A stretch of 64,000 nucleotides of DNA from an uncultured Treponema sp. (GCA_900317625.1 ONHK01000007.1:62001-126000), one strand, 5' to 3'. Positions 10,558 to 19,999 are shown, counted from the first letter of the stretch. Numbers and translations: made by a program. Notes: generated by a model not told the origin, from the sequence alone.

Positions 10558-11808
10558 TTATTTTATCAATGAAAGCGGATCCACAAGTTTTCCGTTCTTA
10601 AAAACAGTAAAATGAAGATGCGGACCAGTTGAATATCCTGTTGAACCAACAAGCCCGATTCTTGTTCCCTGGCTTACCCACTGACCTTTTTGCGCAAGAA
10701 TTTTTGACATATGACCATACAAAGACTGATAACCATTTCCATGATTTATTATGACATAATAGCCAAAAACCGGGGAAGTCCCCGAATATGTGATTGTTCC
10801 GCTTGCCGAAGCCAAAATCGGCGTTCCTGTAGGGCAAGCCATATCAACTCCAGTGTGATTTGAACGTGCGCCTGTAAAAGGATCAGCTCTTGGACCAAAA
10901 TGAGAAGTAAGTCTGTAGCGAGTTTTTAGCGGACTCCTGAAAAGTTCGCCCATCGCCTTTGAAAGCGCCTGCGGCTCAAGTTTTGCGCCAGGAATAAAAA
11001 TCACCTGACCAACAGCAAGCTCAGAAGACTCAAGTTCATTCACATCAAGCAAATCTTCCATTGTAACGCCATATTTCAAGGAAATTCCCTGAAGACTGTT
11101 TCCTTTTTGAACTGTATAAAAAAGCCCGTCAATTGAAGGAATTTTTAACTTCTGTCCCGCCCTAAGCTGCCGAACATTGTCAATATCATTCACCGCAATC
11201 AATGTTGAAATATTGCTAAGCCCGAATTTCTTTGTTATTGAGCTTATGGAATCTCCCGGCAGAACTTTGTAAGACTGAAAAGTAACCGGCTGGCAAAAAA
11301 GTTTTTCCATATCTTTTTCAGAAATTTTTGAATCAACAAGCGTTCCATCAGAAGAATATTCAGAAGTGCCTTCCAAAGCCAGATTATTCATAAGTTTGTT
11401 CAGCATTGACATTTCATATTCGTAGTTGTTTTCAAGCTTTACAGCGCCAGTTGTTGAATGGAAATAATCTGAGATTTTAAAAATGGCACAGCAAGAAATA
11501 AAAACTGCAAAAGAAACAAGAACTGCAAGACCGACTTTTTTTGCGTTGGACTGAACAAAAGTGCAGAACGAGCCAAGACTGCGCAAAAAAGACAAAAAAT
11601 CAGCGGAAGAATAAGAATTATTTTCCCGACGATTTACTTTCCGAGCACCCAATCCTGTTTTTTTAGCGCGATCGCTATCTTCTCTTCTATTTATTTGCCC
11701 GGAATGAAAGATTTTTTTGAAATTTTCATTAATCTTTTCCGCAAAAGTCAAAACAAATTCAAAAGATGAAGAAGATTGTTTAAATCCTATGCAATTTACT
11801 ATTTCCAT
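10558..11808 (-). CDS. LysM-containing M23 metallopeptidase (murein hydrolase)
   Basis: A peptidoglycan endopeptidase or division activator tethered to the inner membrane. Order along about 416 residues: a basic cytoplasmic N-terminus, one membrane segment (VGLAVLVSFAVFISCCAIF, near residue 95), two LysM domains (SYKVLPGDSISSITKKFGLS and YTVQKGNSLQGISLKYGVT), then the M23 domain. Zinc ligands are seen in TSHFGPRADPF, NHTGVDMACP and GPHLHF. The start at 11808 is chosen because the longer frame would run into lepB on the other strand. GATAGT lies six bases before this ATG and there is no clear ribosome-binding site. Confidence 0.88.
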   Translation of the reverse strand: MEIVNCIGFKQSSSSFEFVLTFAEKINENFKKIFHSGQINRREDSDRAKKTGLGARKVNRRENNSYSSADFLSFLRSLGSFCTFVQSNAKKVGLAVLVSFAVFISCCAIFKISDYFHSTTGAVKLENNYEYEMSMLNKLMNNLALEGTSEYSSDGTLVDSKISEKDMEKLFCQPVTFQSYKVLPGDSISSITKKFGLSNISTLIAVNDIDNVRQLRAGQKLKIPSIDGLFYTVQKGNSLQGISLKYGVTMEDLLDVNELESSELAVGQVIFIPGAKLEPQALSKAMGELFRSPLKTRYRLTSHFGPRADPFTGARSNHTGVDMACPTGTPILASASGTITYSGTSPVFGYYVIINHGNGYQSLYGHMSKILAQKGQWVSQGTRIGLVGSTGYSTGPHLHFTVFKNGKLVDPLSLIK

Positions 11809-11863
11809 ATTTTCACTATCGACATAATGAAAACTGAAGTTTAGAATTAAATGGGCAGGGAAA

Positions 11864-12385
11864 ATGGAATCAAAAAAATCTTTTTGCAAAGAAAAACCGT
11901 TCATATTTTTTTGTATCGCGATTGGAGTTGCGACCGGAATTATCCTAAAACTTTTTGTGGTTGATATTCTGCATATTTCGGGAACTTCAATGGAACCAAC
12001 TTTGAAAAATGGTTCTAAAGTTGCGGTGAATAAACTTGCCTACGGGCTTGCAAAACCGTTCCGCGGAGAATTTTTTTTTCAATGGAATAAACCAAAACTG
12101 AATGACATAGTTATTTACTTACATGATAACAAAATAGTTATAAAAAGAGTTGTTGCCACAAGCGGCGACCAACTAGAATTTTCAGAAAATTCCAGCTATA
12201 CTGTAAAAATAAACCAAAAGGAAATTTCTCTTACGCCGGTTCAGTTCCAGCGGATGAAGAATTTTAAGGAAATACCCGAAAATTTTGTTTTCACGCTTGG
12301 GGACAATCAAAAAGATTCCATCGATTCAAGAGATTACGGTTTTGTTTCGGTAAAGAATATCATGGGGAAAATTATCGGAAAATGA
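11864..12385 (+). CDS. lepB: Signal peptidase I
   Basis: Membrane serine protease that removes signal peptides from exported proteins. The 173-residue protein has one N-terminal membrane segment (about residues 12-30), the catalytic Ser in SGTSMEPT near residue 43, and the general-base Lys in IVIKRVVA near 101. The GDNQKDSIDSRDYG box is near residue 145. The site GCAGGGA precedes the ATG. Its stop overlaps the next start (ATGA), so it is translationally coupled to the penicillin-binding protein gene. Confidence 0.93.
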   Translation: MESKKSFCKEKPFIFFCIAIGVATGIILKLFVVDILHISGTSMEPTLKNGSKVAVNKLAYGLAKPFRGEFFFQWNKPKLNDIVIYLHDNKIVIKRVVATSGDQLEFSENSSYTVKINQKEISLTPVQFQRMKNFKEIPENFVFTLGDNQKDSIDSRDYGFVSVKNIMGKIIGK

Positions 12386-14253
12386 ACGGATTTTTCAATA
12401 AAACTGCATTAAAGATTGTTCTCGCATTTTTTATAATATTCTTTGCCTACACATTTTATAGATATATAACATTGGCATTCACGCCGCCAGGAAAAATTTC
12501 TTCCCGCAGCCAGACTGTTGAGCGCGGCTCAATCGTTGACCGTTCAGGAAAACCGCTTGCCGTCCAGACAAATTTTTACCATGTTGGAGTAACACCAAAC
12601 CGAATAAAAAACAACGAACAGTTTGCGGAAGATATCGCGCCGTATCTGGAAATGACAAAAGAAGATTTGCTCAGGATTCTTCAGCGCGCAGAAAATTCAA
12701 GCTTCGTTTATTTAAAAAAGAAGATTGATCAGAACACTTACACAGAACTAAAAAAAGTCACAAATGAAAAAAATTACCTTTTTGTAAGTTTTGACAGAAT
12801 TCCAGGACGCGTTTACCCGGAAAATGCGCTTGCATCTCAACTTATCGGCTACATGGGAGACGACGGAAAAGGGCTTGCCGGAATTGAATATTCAATGCAG
12901 GAAGAACTTCAGCCTCCTGTTGAACCGAACGCGATAAAACAGCCGCAGGGAAAAAATATTTACCTTACGATTGACGCAAATCTTCAATATAAACTAGAAG
13001 AAATCGCACGAGACACAATGAAATCAACCCAGGCAGAAAGCATGATGCTTTTGTGTTCCGATGTAAAGACTGGTGAAATTCTTTCATATATAAGCCTTCC
13101 AAATTCAAATTTGAATGAATACAATATGTCCACAATTGAGCAGACAATTGACCGCCCGGCAATGAGCGCATACGAACCTGGCTCAGTTTTTAAGATTTTT
13201 ACAGTCGCTTCTTTTTATGATGCAGGACTGATAAACGCAAAAACCAGTTTTTTATGCGACGGTGTTTACGAAAACCGAATCCGCGGTGGAGAAACAATAA
13301 GAATCAAATGTCTTGACCATCACGGCTGGATTACCGCGCGTGAAGCTTTAAAATATTCCTGCAATGACGCAATCGCTCAAATTTCAGACAGGGCTTCTGA
13401 TGAAACTTTTTTGGAAATGATTCATAGACTCGGATTTGGAACAAAAACAGGAATTGAGCTTCCAGGAGAAACTTCTGGCTCTGTAAAAGACACGAACAGC
13501 CGCCTTTGGTCCGCACGTTCAAAACCAACAATGTCTATGGGGCAGGAAATCAGCGTTTCCGCATTGCAAATGGTTCAAGCCGCAAGCGCAATCGCAAACT
13601 ACGGAATTCCTGTAAAACCGACTGTAATCAAAAGAATCACCAATAAAGACGGTTCAATCGCATACGAACATTCCCCAGAATATAAAGAACGGATATTTAA
13701 AGAATCAACTGCAAAATATATTCTTAGCTGCATGGAAACAACCGCAACATCTGGAACAGGAAGCCGGGCGCACCTTAGAGATATTTCTATCGGTGTAAAA
13801 ACAGGAACTGCGCAAATGGCAGACAAAAAGAACGGCGGATATTCAGAAACGGATTTTCTTTCAAACTGTATGGCGATTTTTCCAATTGAAGATCCGCAGA
13901 TAATTCTTTACATTGTCGTTGAAAAAGCCAAAGGCGAAACTTATGCTGGACGAATTGTTGCGCCTGTAATCGCAAAAACTGCTGACGAAATTATAGATCA
14001 TCTTGGAATGAGCCGTGGTGATGCCGCAAGCCTTGAACACAGCGGAAAAATCACGATTTCGCCGGCAAAACCGCTTGAACTCGGCACAAAAATCCCAGAT
14101 TTCACCGGAAAATCAATGCGCGATTTGCTGCCGCTTTTCAACAGAAACGATATTCAGGTAAAAATCAACGGTTCTGGCTGGGTAAAATCTCAGTCGCCTG
14201 CGCCTGGAACTCCAATCACGGAGAATATGCTAATTGAACTCAATTTGGAATAA
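12382..14253 (+). CDS. Class B penicillin-binding protein (FtsI/PBP2-like transpeptidase) with PASTA domain
   Basis: Cross-links peptidoglycan during septation or elongation. It has 623 residues: a membrane anchor (about 8-25), a dimerisation domain beginning VERGSIVDRSGKPLAV, and a transpeptidase domain with SVFK (PGSVFK, near residue 270), SCN (KYSCNDAIA, near 330) and KTG (GVKTGTAQM, near 475). A single PASTA domain fills the last 65 residues (IPDFTGKSMRDLLPLF). The layout matches FtsI of spirochaetes and firmicutes more than PBP2 of rods, but the subclass is not certain. It overlaps lepB by four bases and the next gene by 20. Confidence 0.9.
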   Translation: MNGFFNKTALKIVLAFFIIFFAYTFYRYITLAFTPPGKISSRSQTVERGSIVDRSGKPLAVQTNFYHVGVTPNRIKNNEQFAEDIAPYLEMTKEDLLRILQRAENSSFVYLKKKIDQNTYTELKKVTNEKNYLFVSFDRIPGRVYPENALASQLIGYMGDDGKGLAGIEYSMQEELQPPVEPNAIKQPQGKNIYLTIDANLQYKLEEIARDTMKSTQAESMMLLCSDVKTGEILSYISLPNSNLNEYNMSTIEQTIDRPAMSAYEPGSVFKIFTVASFYDAGLINAKTSFLCDGVYENRIRGGETIRIKCLDHHGWITAREALKYSCNDAIAQISDRASDETFLEMIHRLGFGTKTGIELPGETSGSVKDTNSRLWSARSKPTMSMGQEISVSALQMVQAASAIANYGIPVKPTVIKRITNKDGSIAYEHSPEYKERIFKESTAKYILSCMETTATSGTGSRAHLRDISIGVKTGTAQMADKKNGGYSETDFLSNCMAIFPIEDPQIILYIVVEKAKGETYAGRIVAPVIAKTADEIIDHLGMSRGDAASLEHSGKITISPAKPLELGTKIPDFTGKSMRDLLPLFNRNDIQVKINGSGWVKSQSPAPGTPITENMLIELNLE

Positions 14254-15997
14254 AAATCTTTCGCTTTTCAAACAACGTTTTCCTCAGCTTGCAAAAATGA
14301 TGGAAAACCAAATCAGCTTTTTTGAAAAATACGCAGGAACAGAAAATGAAAAATCACTATTGTATCCTTTCTGGGAAATTTCCAACGCAAAAAACGGCGG
14401 AATAACAGCAAAGGAAAATTTGCTTCAAATTCATTCTGCGTATAATCCGCAGCGGGAAGCCGAAAATCTGATTAATTCCAAAAAAGATGAAATAAAAGAC
14501 GCAAATGCAATTATTTTTGAAGGTTTTGGGCTTTTTTATGCGCCGAAAATCGTTGCCGCACTTTTTCCCAAAAAAACAATAATTCTTATCGAACCAGACA
14601 TAAATCATTTTCTTGCCGCAATGCTTCTTGTGGACGCGGAAGAACTTTTTTCTCACAATTCGATAATTTTTGCCTGCGGAGCCTCAACAAAGCAGACAAT
14701 AACATTGATAAATCAGTTCGGAATTCTGAACAGCGTATTTTTTTCGTCGCCAGCGCAAATTTCACACGCACAAAAATATTTTTCAGAACTTTCAACATTA
14801 ATTCAACGCAATAAAAACAAAGAAAAAATCAACAACGCAACGCTGGAAAAGTTCCGCACATTATGGTTCAGAAATTCAAAACGGAACATTTATAAAACGG
14901 CAATTCTTGAAGGCGTAAATATTTATAAATCCCGCGCAAAGAACCTGCCGTTTCTGGTTTTGGGGGCAGGACCTTCCCTGCAAAAAATTCTTCCGCGGCT
15001 GAAAGAACTAAAAAACAAAATGATTATTGTCTGCGTTGACACGGCTTTGCGCGCTCTTCTTCAGCAAAAAATCCAGCCAGATTTTATCGTTCTAACAGAT
15101 CCGCAATATTGGGCGTACAGACACATCGCCGGGCTAAAAAGTCCTGAAAGCATTCTGATTGCGGAAAATTCAGTTTATCCTTCTGTCTTTAAATTTGAAT
15201 GTAAAAAAATTGTTTGCTGCCAAAGCCAAATTCCTGTGGCTCAATTTTTTGAAAAATACTGCGGAAAACAAGGTTATTTAGGCGCGGGCGGTTCTGTTGC
15301 AAGCTGCGCCTGGACATTTGCAAAATTTTGTGGTGCGAAGGATATTTTTTTGTGCGGAATCGATCTTTCATTTCCAAAGAAACAGACTCACATAAAAGGA
15401 AGCACTTTTGAGCAGAAAATTTACACAACTTCAAACAAGATAAAACCGGCGGAAACCGCTGCAATGCCACTTCTTTTTGGTGGAAATGCTTCCTGGGAAA
15501 AAGATTTTTACGGAAATCCAGTTCTTTCAGATCAGCGCATGAAAATGTTCGCATGGTGGTTTGAAAGCAATATCGCCGCAAGCCCGGAAACAAGAACTTT
15601 CACACTTTCACCGGAAGGCTTGTTCATTCCCGGCGTGGAAATTTTTGAGCTGAAAAAACTTTCTGCCTTGCCGGATATTTTACCCAGAAAAAAGGAATTT
15701 CTTTCGGCTGCGCAAACTGCGGAAGAAAAATTGCGCCGAGAACAAGGATTTAAAGTTGCGGTAAAGGAATTCAACGCGGAGCTTCAGAATGCACTGAACA
15801 TTTGCCGAAACGCCCTGAAAAGTCTGAACGCACCAAATTTCAATGCGGAAGAATACAAATCTCAACTTGAAAAACTTAAAATCGCATCAATCTTGCAGCT
15901 GGTGGTTCCAACAAATTTAAATTCTCTGCAAGAAAACGAACAGAACCTGAAAATATTTAAATCAATAGAAGAATTCTGCTCAAAATATTTTTTATAA
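14234..15997 (+). CDS. DUF115 / MptE-like (Maf-type) protein
   Basis: A 587-residue cytoplasmic protein. The middle carries FLVLGAGPSLQKILPRL (near residue 237), then VCVDTALRALL, PDFIVLTDPQYW and DIFLCGIDLSFP, the pattern of the DUF115 / 6-hydroxymethylpterin pyrophosphokinase MptE-like fold. In bacteria these include Maf proteins linked to flagellin glycosylation. The TTG start is chosen because GGAG lies ten bases upstream inside the penicillin-binding gene; an ATG at about residue 22 is the alternative. Third gene of an overlapping operon with lepB and the penicillin-binding protein, an unusual setting. Function here is inferred from family only. Confidence 0.75.
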   Translation: MNSIWNKNLSLFKQRFPQLAKMMENQISFFEKYAGTENEKSLLYPFWEISNAKNGGITAKENLLQIHSAYNPQREAENLINSKKDEIKDANAIIFEGFGLFYAPKIVAALFPKKTIILIEPDINHFLAAMLLVDAEELFSHNSIIFACGASTKQTITLINQFGILNSVFFSSPAQISHAQKYFSELSTLIQRNKNKEKINNATLEKFRTLWFRNSKRNIYKTAILEGVNIYKSRAKNLPFLVLGAGPSLQKILPRLKELKNKMIIVCVDTALRALLQQKIQPDFIVLTDPQYWAYRHIAGLKSPESILIAENSVYPSVFKFECKKIVCCQSQIPVAQFFEKYCGKQGYLGAGGSVASCAWTFAKFCGAKDIFLCGIDLSFPKKQTHIKGSTFEQKIYTTSNKIKPAETAAMPLLFGGNASWEKDFYGNPVLSDQRMKMFAWWFESNIAASPETRTFTLSPEGLFIPGVEIFELKKLSALPDILPRKKEFLSAAQTAEEKLRREQGFKVAVKEFNAELQNALNICRNALKSLNAPNFNAEEYKSQLEKLKIASILQLVVPTNLNSLQENEQNLKIFKSIEEFCSKYFL

Positions 15998-16116
15998 ATC
16001 AAAAATCACTGTTCGCAGGAAATTTTCAGTTCTCTATAAAATACTTATCATTTTTTTCAAAAAAACTAAAAAATTTCTAAAGTCGCGCCTTTCATTCCCG
16101 ATAATATAATTACAGC

Positions 16117-16226
16117 AAGTTACGGACGTTATTCGACATCCAGACGCCTGTAAATTATGTGTCCTTCAAAATGGAAAATTCCATTGAAAACTTGAAAAAC
16201 GTGTGAGGTTTTTCAAGTTTTTTTTT
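16117..16226 (+). ncRNA. Candidate structured small RNA or attenuating leader of the HD-GYP gene
   Basis: A TATAAT at 16105-16110 would start RNA near 16117. Three hairpins follow: TTACGGACGT (16120-16129) with ACGCCTGTAA (16144-16153), one mismatch and one wobble; AATGGAA with TTCCATT (16170-16185); and the terminator at 16191-16226. The next gene's ATG is 74 bases beyond. It matches no riboswitch or RNA family I recognise. It may be a free small RNA, a conditional leader, or just the 3' end of the preceding operon. Confidence 0.45.
16191..16226 (+). terminator. Strong intrinsic terminator
   Basis: CTTGAAAAA (16191-16199) pairs perfectly with TTTTTCAAG (16209-16217) around a nine-base loop and is followed by nine T. 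It lies between the DUF115 gene and the HD-GYP gene on the plus strand. Confidence 0.85.
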
Positions 16227-16300
16227 GCCTTTTTAGTCTTGCCAAACAAAAAATTAAAGATTTTCAGATTTCTTCCGATATTCAAAGTGGAGCATTGTCT

Positions 16301-17647
16301 ATGAGTACAAAAGTAAACATTAACGCATTAAAACCTGATTTGACTTTTAAAAGCGACCTTATGCTTGATGAAAACTTTATACTTCTTCCGGTTGCAGTTC
16401 CTGTTACAGAATCGCTTACAAAAGCGCTGAATGAATGGAATTTCACGGAATTTAGATGCAATGCGGAAATGAGTCTTGGCGGCGACATGGGTTTACCAAT
16501 TCAAAAAGTTGATAAATCAAAACAAGAAATCGCAAAAATTCAAGCTGAAGAAAAAGTAAAAAATTCTCTGAAACATGCGCTGGAACAGGCAAATTCCGGA
16601 AAATTCGCAAACACAGAACGTTCCCGGCTGGAATCAGTCCAGGCTGTTTACAACGAATATATGAATTACATAAATTCAGTCTACACTGATTACGCCACAA
16701 GAAAAAAAATAAATTACCAGGAACTTTCAGACACTGTAAAGGATTTGTGCATTTTTATAAAAGACAACAAACGATATGTTCTGCGGATTACGCCTTCTGC
16801 GGAACAACGAAGCAAAAATTTTCTGGTGATTCATTCAATGCGCTCAACAGTTCTTGCAATCACGCTTGGGCTTGAGCTTCATATTGCAATCTCAAAACTT
16901 ATTGAACTTGGAATTACAAGCATCCTTCATGAAATAGGAATGTTGCGCCTTCCACCGCAACTTTATATGTCGAACAGAAAACTTACAAACAGCGAACGCA
17001 CACAAATTTCTACACATCCGCTGCTTGGCTGTGCAATTCTAAAAGAACTGAATTTTCCGCTCAGCATTCAGCTTGGTGTGCTTGAACATCATGAAAAAGA
17101 AAACGGAAAAGGCTATCCTCAGCATCTTACCGGCGAAAAAATTTCAAACTATGCAAAAATAATCGCAGTTGCCTGTTCTTTTGAGGCAATCACAGCTCCT
17201 CGCCTATACAAAACTGCACGCACAACTTTTGATGCAATGATTGAAATGCTCAAAAATGAAAATCAGCAGTACGATCCGACTGTAATAAAAGCGCTTCTTT
17301 TCAGCCTCTCGCTTTTCCCGATCGGCGCGTTCGTTTATCTTCAGAATGGAAAAATTGCAATTGTCTCTGATGTTTCGCCAAATAACCCAAAAAATCCGAT
17401 AGTTCAGCTTATAAATGAAACTGAACCAGACGGTTCCCCAAAAACGGTCCAGACTGACAATAATTTGAACAAAATTGTCCGGGTTCTTACAAAAGAAGAA
17501 CAGGCTGATGTCCAAAAAACGCTTGATTTGCAGCGAAAAATCACAAACCAAACTGCGGAACTTACAAATGCGCTTGAAACAGCAAAAGCAAATGAAACAA
17601 AAGATGAGCAGGGATTCAGTTCTGTTGATTTAAGCGAGTTTAACTAA
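16301..17647 (+). CDS. HD-GYP-domain protein (c-di-GMP phosphodiesterase family)
   Basis: About 448 residues. The HD-GYP domain lies in roughly residues 165-310, after an uncharacterised N-terminal region. The GYP motif is good: HHEKENGKGYPQHLTG near residue 263. The HD pair itself reads HE (HEIGMLRLP, near 210) where HD and a following Lys are usual, so activity on c-di-GMP is uncertain. A final 60-residue polar tail looks coiled or disordered. The start at 16301 has GTGGAG eight bases upstream. Its stop overlaps the convergent aldo/keto reductase gene by eight bases. It follows the structured leader at 16117-16226. Confidence 0.82.
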   Translation: MSTKVNINALKPDLTFKSDLMLDENFILLPVAVPVTESLTKALNEWNFTEFRCNAEMSLGGDMGLPIQKVDKSKQEIAKIQAEEKVKNSLKHALEQANSGKFANTERSRLESVQAVYNEYMNYINSVYTDYATRKKINYQELSDTVKDLCIFIKDNKRYVLRITPSAEQRSKNFLVIHSMRSTVLAITLGLELHIAISKLIELGITSILHEIGMLRLPPQLYMSNRKLTNSERTQISTHPLLGCAILKELNFPLSIQLGVLEHHEKENGKGYPQHLTGEKISNYAKIIAVACSFEAITAPRLYKTARTTFDAMIEMLKNENQQYDPTVIKALLFSLSLFPIGAFVYLQNGKIAIVSDVSPNNPKNPIVQLINETEPDGSPKTVQTDNNLNKIVRVLTKEEQADVQKTLDLQRKITNQTAELTNALETAKANETKDEQGFSSVDLSEFN

Positions 17648-18401
17648 AAAACGCACGGATTTTTTCAACATCCTCATTGAATTTTTCATCAATAACCGGC
17701 GGATGCTCATTAAAATAAAGAATCTGGTCAAGTTCCTGCTGAGACTGTGCCCCCCAGAGCGGCACAACATTTTCATATTCATGCAAAAAACCGTAAGCCA
17801 GCGGAATTGAAGTAAGAATTCCTCCGCACAATGGCTGCATCGCAATAAACCCAATGTCATTTTCCCGGCAAAGCTGGACAAGCTGGCGCGTTTTGTCGGA
17901 ACTAATCATGCTGAACGGAAATTGAATTGTATCATACAAACCACCTGTAATAGCTTTTTCCGCAATATCAAAATCTGTTGTAGCAAGTCCAAAACTTCTT
18001 ATTTTTCCAGAGCTCTTCAATGTCTTGAATGCTGAATAAATTCCATCAATTCCGTTTTCTTCCGGAATAAAAGAATCCGATTCATACTGATACAAATCAA
18101 TTGAATCCGTATGCATAACGTTCAGGCTTGTCTCCAAATCGCTTAAAACTTCCGCACCGCTCTGCGCGCTTGTTTTTGAGGCAATCACCACCGATGAACG
18201 GATGTCGCCTAACGCATCGCCCAAAAGCTTTTCACAGTCAGGAGTATTTCTTGACGTGTCAAAAAAATTAATTCCCTGATTGTAGGCGCTTCGAACAAGC
18301 TCAGCGGCTTTTTCATCGTCGCCAATTTTTGTTAATGACATTGCGCCAAAAGCTACGCGTGAAATCATAAGGTTTGATTTTCCAAGTCGAACGTATTCCA
18401 T
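17640..18401 (-). CDS. Aldo/keto reductase-like protein
   Basis: A TIM-barrel protein of about 253 residues related to NAD(P)H-dependent aldo/keto reductases. It shows RLGKSNLMISRVAFGAMSL at the start, GINFFDTS near residue 45, and the Lys of IASKTSAQ near 74. Two of the four usual catalytic residues appear replaced: no Tyr in RNTPDCEKLLG, where the family has YG..E..LG, and DLYQYE where the family has the His of DLYQLH. It may be a non-reductase relative. The start at 18401 has a clear TGGAGG; the longer frame is not supported. It lies downstream of glyS on the same strand. Confidence 0.72.
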   Translation of the reverse strand: MEYVRLGKSNLMISRVAFGAMSLTKIGDDEKAAELVRSAYNQGINFFDTSRNTPDCEKLLGDALGDIRSSVVIASKTSAQSGAEVLSDLETSLNVMHTDSIDLYQYESDSFIPEENGIDGIYSAFKTLKSSGKIRSFGLATTDFDIAEKAITGGLYDTIQFPFSMISSDKTRQLVQLCRENDIGFIAMQPLCGGILTSIPLAYGFLHEYENVVPLWGAQSQQELDQILYFNEHPPVIDEKFNEDVEKIRAFFS

Positions 18402-18508
18402 TACAAAACCTCCATGCAATTTCAGAACGCTGAGTTTCCATATCATCAAAACCCAGAAAAATTCTGAAATTGCACCGCGGATTCACCGCTTTGAGTTTAT
18501 TTTTCGAT

Positions 18509-19999
18509 TTATCTGTCTTTTCTTTCAACAGGTTTGTATTCGCGGATTGCCTTCTGAATAAAAGGAATCAAATCATCCAAGTGAACACGTTCCTGTTTCA
18601 TAGAGTCGCGGAATCGAACTGTAACTGTATTGTAAAATTCGTTCTTTGAGCCGTCTTCTTTTGTTTCCTGAATTGTGTCGTAATCAACTGTTACGCAGAA
18701 AGGAGTTCCAACTTCATCCTGACGTCGGTAACGCTTTCCTACAGTTCCTGAAACATCAAAATCTGTTACAAAATCTTCTTTTAAATGATGTTGAATTTCC
18801 TTAGCCTTTTCAGCAAGTCCATCCTTTTTCATCAATGGAAGAACTGCAACTGTAATTGGTGCAAGGCGCGGGTCAAGATGAAGAACTGTTCTGTAATCTT
18901 CTTTGCCTTCTTCTGTTGAAACATTTTCTTCCTCGTAAGCCTCGCAAAGGAACATCAGGAAATTTCGGTTCAAGCCGGCAGAAGTTTCAACAACATAAGG
19001 AATGTACTTTTTGTTTCCGTCTTCCTGATCGATATAAGACATATCCTTCTTTGAATAAAGCTGATGCTGAGAAAGGTCAAAATCCGTTCGCGAATGAATT
19101 CCTTCAACTTCCTCAAAACCAATCGGGAAATTATAAGTAATATCGTAAGCATCTTTTGCATAGTGGGCAAGCTTGTCGTGATGATGCCATTTAAGCTGTT
19201 TTTCAGGAATACCGTATTTTAAATAGAAAGCCCAGCGTTCTTTTCGCCAGCGTTCAAAAGTTTCATCTTCTGTTCCAGGTTTACAGAAATATTCCATTTC
19301 CATCTGTTCAAATTCGCAGGTTCTGAAAATAAAATTCTTAAAGATAATTTCGTTTCGGAATGACTTTCCAACCTGAGCAACACCGAAAGGAACTTTCATT
19401 CGGTTTGACTGAACAATATTCTTGAAATCTGTAAAAATTCCCTGGCAAGTTTCCGGGCGAAGATAAATAAGATGTGAATCATCCGCAATCGGTCCCTGAT
19501 AAGTTTTGAACATAAGATTGAATTCGCGGACAGCAGTATATTTTCTGTTTTTTGAACCACAAGTAGGACAGTTGATATTTGCGTCAATATAAGCCTTCAT
19601 TTCATCGTGGGTCATTGTATCAACTGGTTTTCCAGGATCTTTATCTGGATTAGCCGCAACAAAATCTTCAATAAGTTTGTCTGCGCGGTGGCGTGCGTTA
19701 CATTCAAGACAGTCAACCATAGGATCTGAAAAATGATCAACATGACCAGATGCCTTCCATGTTGTGTGATGCTGGAAAATTGCCGAATCAAGTCCAACTA
19801 CATCGTCATGAAGCTGAATCATATAATGCCACCAGGCATTCTGAATATTTCTTTTAAAATCTACACCTAAAGGACCGTAATCCCAAGCACCAGCCTGACC
19901 TCCATAAATTTCTGAAGCCTGATATACAAAGCCTCTTCTTTTACAAAGACTGATGATTTTGTCCAATGTACACGCATGTGTATCTTTTGTATTTGCCAT
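18509..19999 (-). CDS. glyS: Glycyl-tRNA synthetase (alpha2 homodimer type)
   Basis: Charges tRNA-Gly in the cytoplasm. The 496-residue class II enzyme is the single-chain dimeric form, not the alpha2-beta2 form. It begins LDKIISLCKRRGFVYQASEIYGG and has GAWDYGPLG near residue 37. Two Cys-x2-Cys pairs (DCLECNA and NCPTCGS) fit a zinc site. Motif 2 appears as RNEIIFKNFIFRTCEFEQME, and the C-terminal anticodon-binding domain starts at LAPITVAVLPL. The ATG follows AGGAGT. The leader is long and folded (see 20000-20211). Confidence 0.96.
   Translation of the reverse strand: MANTKDTHACTLDKIISLCKRRGFVYQASEIYGGQAGAWDYGPLGVDFKRNIQNAWWHYMIQLHDDVVGLDSAIFQHHTTWKASGHVDHFSDPMVDCLECNARHRADKLIEDFVAANPDKDPGKPVDTMTHDEMKAYIDANINCPTCGSKNRKYTAVREFNLMFKTYQGPIADDSHLIYLRPETCQGIFTDFKNIVQSNRMKVPFGVAQVGKSFRNEIIFKNFIFRTCEFEQMEMEYFCKPGTEDETFERWRKERWAFYLKYGIPEKQLKWHHHDKLAHYAKDAYDITYNFPIGFEEVEGIHSRTDFDLSQHQLYSKKDMSYIDQEDGNKKYIPYVVETSAGLNRNFLMFLCEAYEEENVSTEEGKEDYRTVLHLDPRLAPITVAVLPLMKKDGLAEKAKEIQHHLKEDFVTDFDVSGTVGKRYRRQDEVGTPFCVTVDYDTIQETKEDGSKNEFYNTVTVRFRDSMKQERVHLDDLIPFIQKAIREYKPVERKDR

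Noticed and set aside
11809-11904. Extended N-terminus of the LysM/M23 protein
   Set aside because: It would overlap lepB on the opposite strand and adds residues unlike the family.
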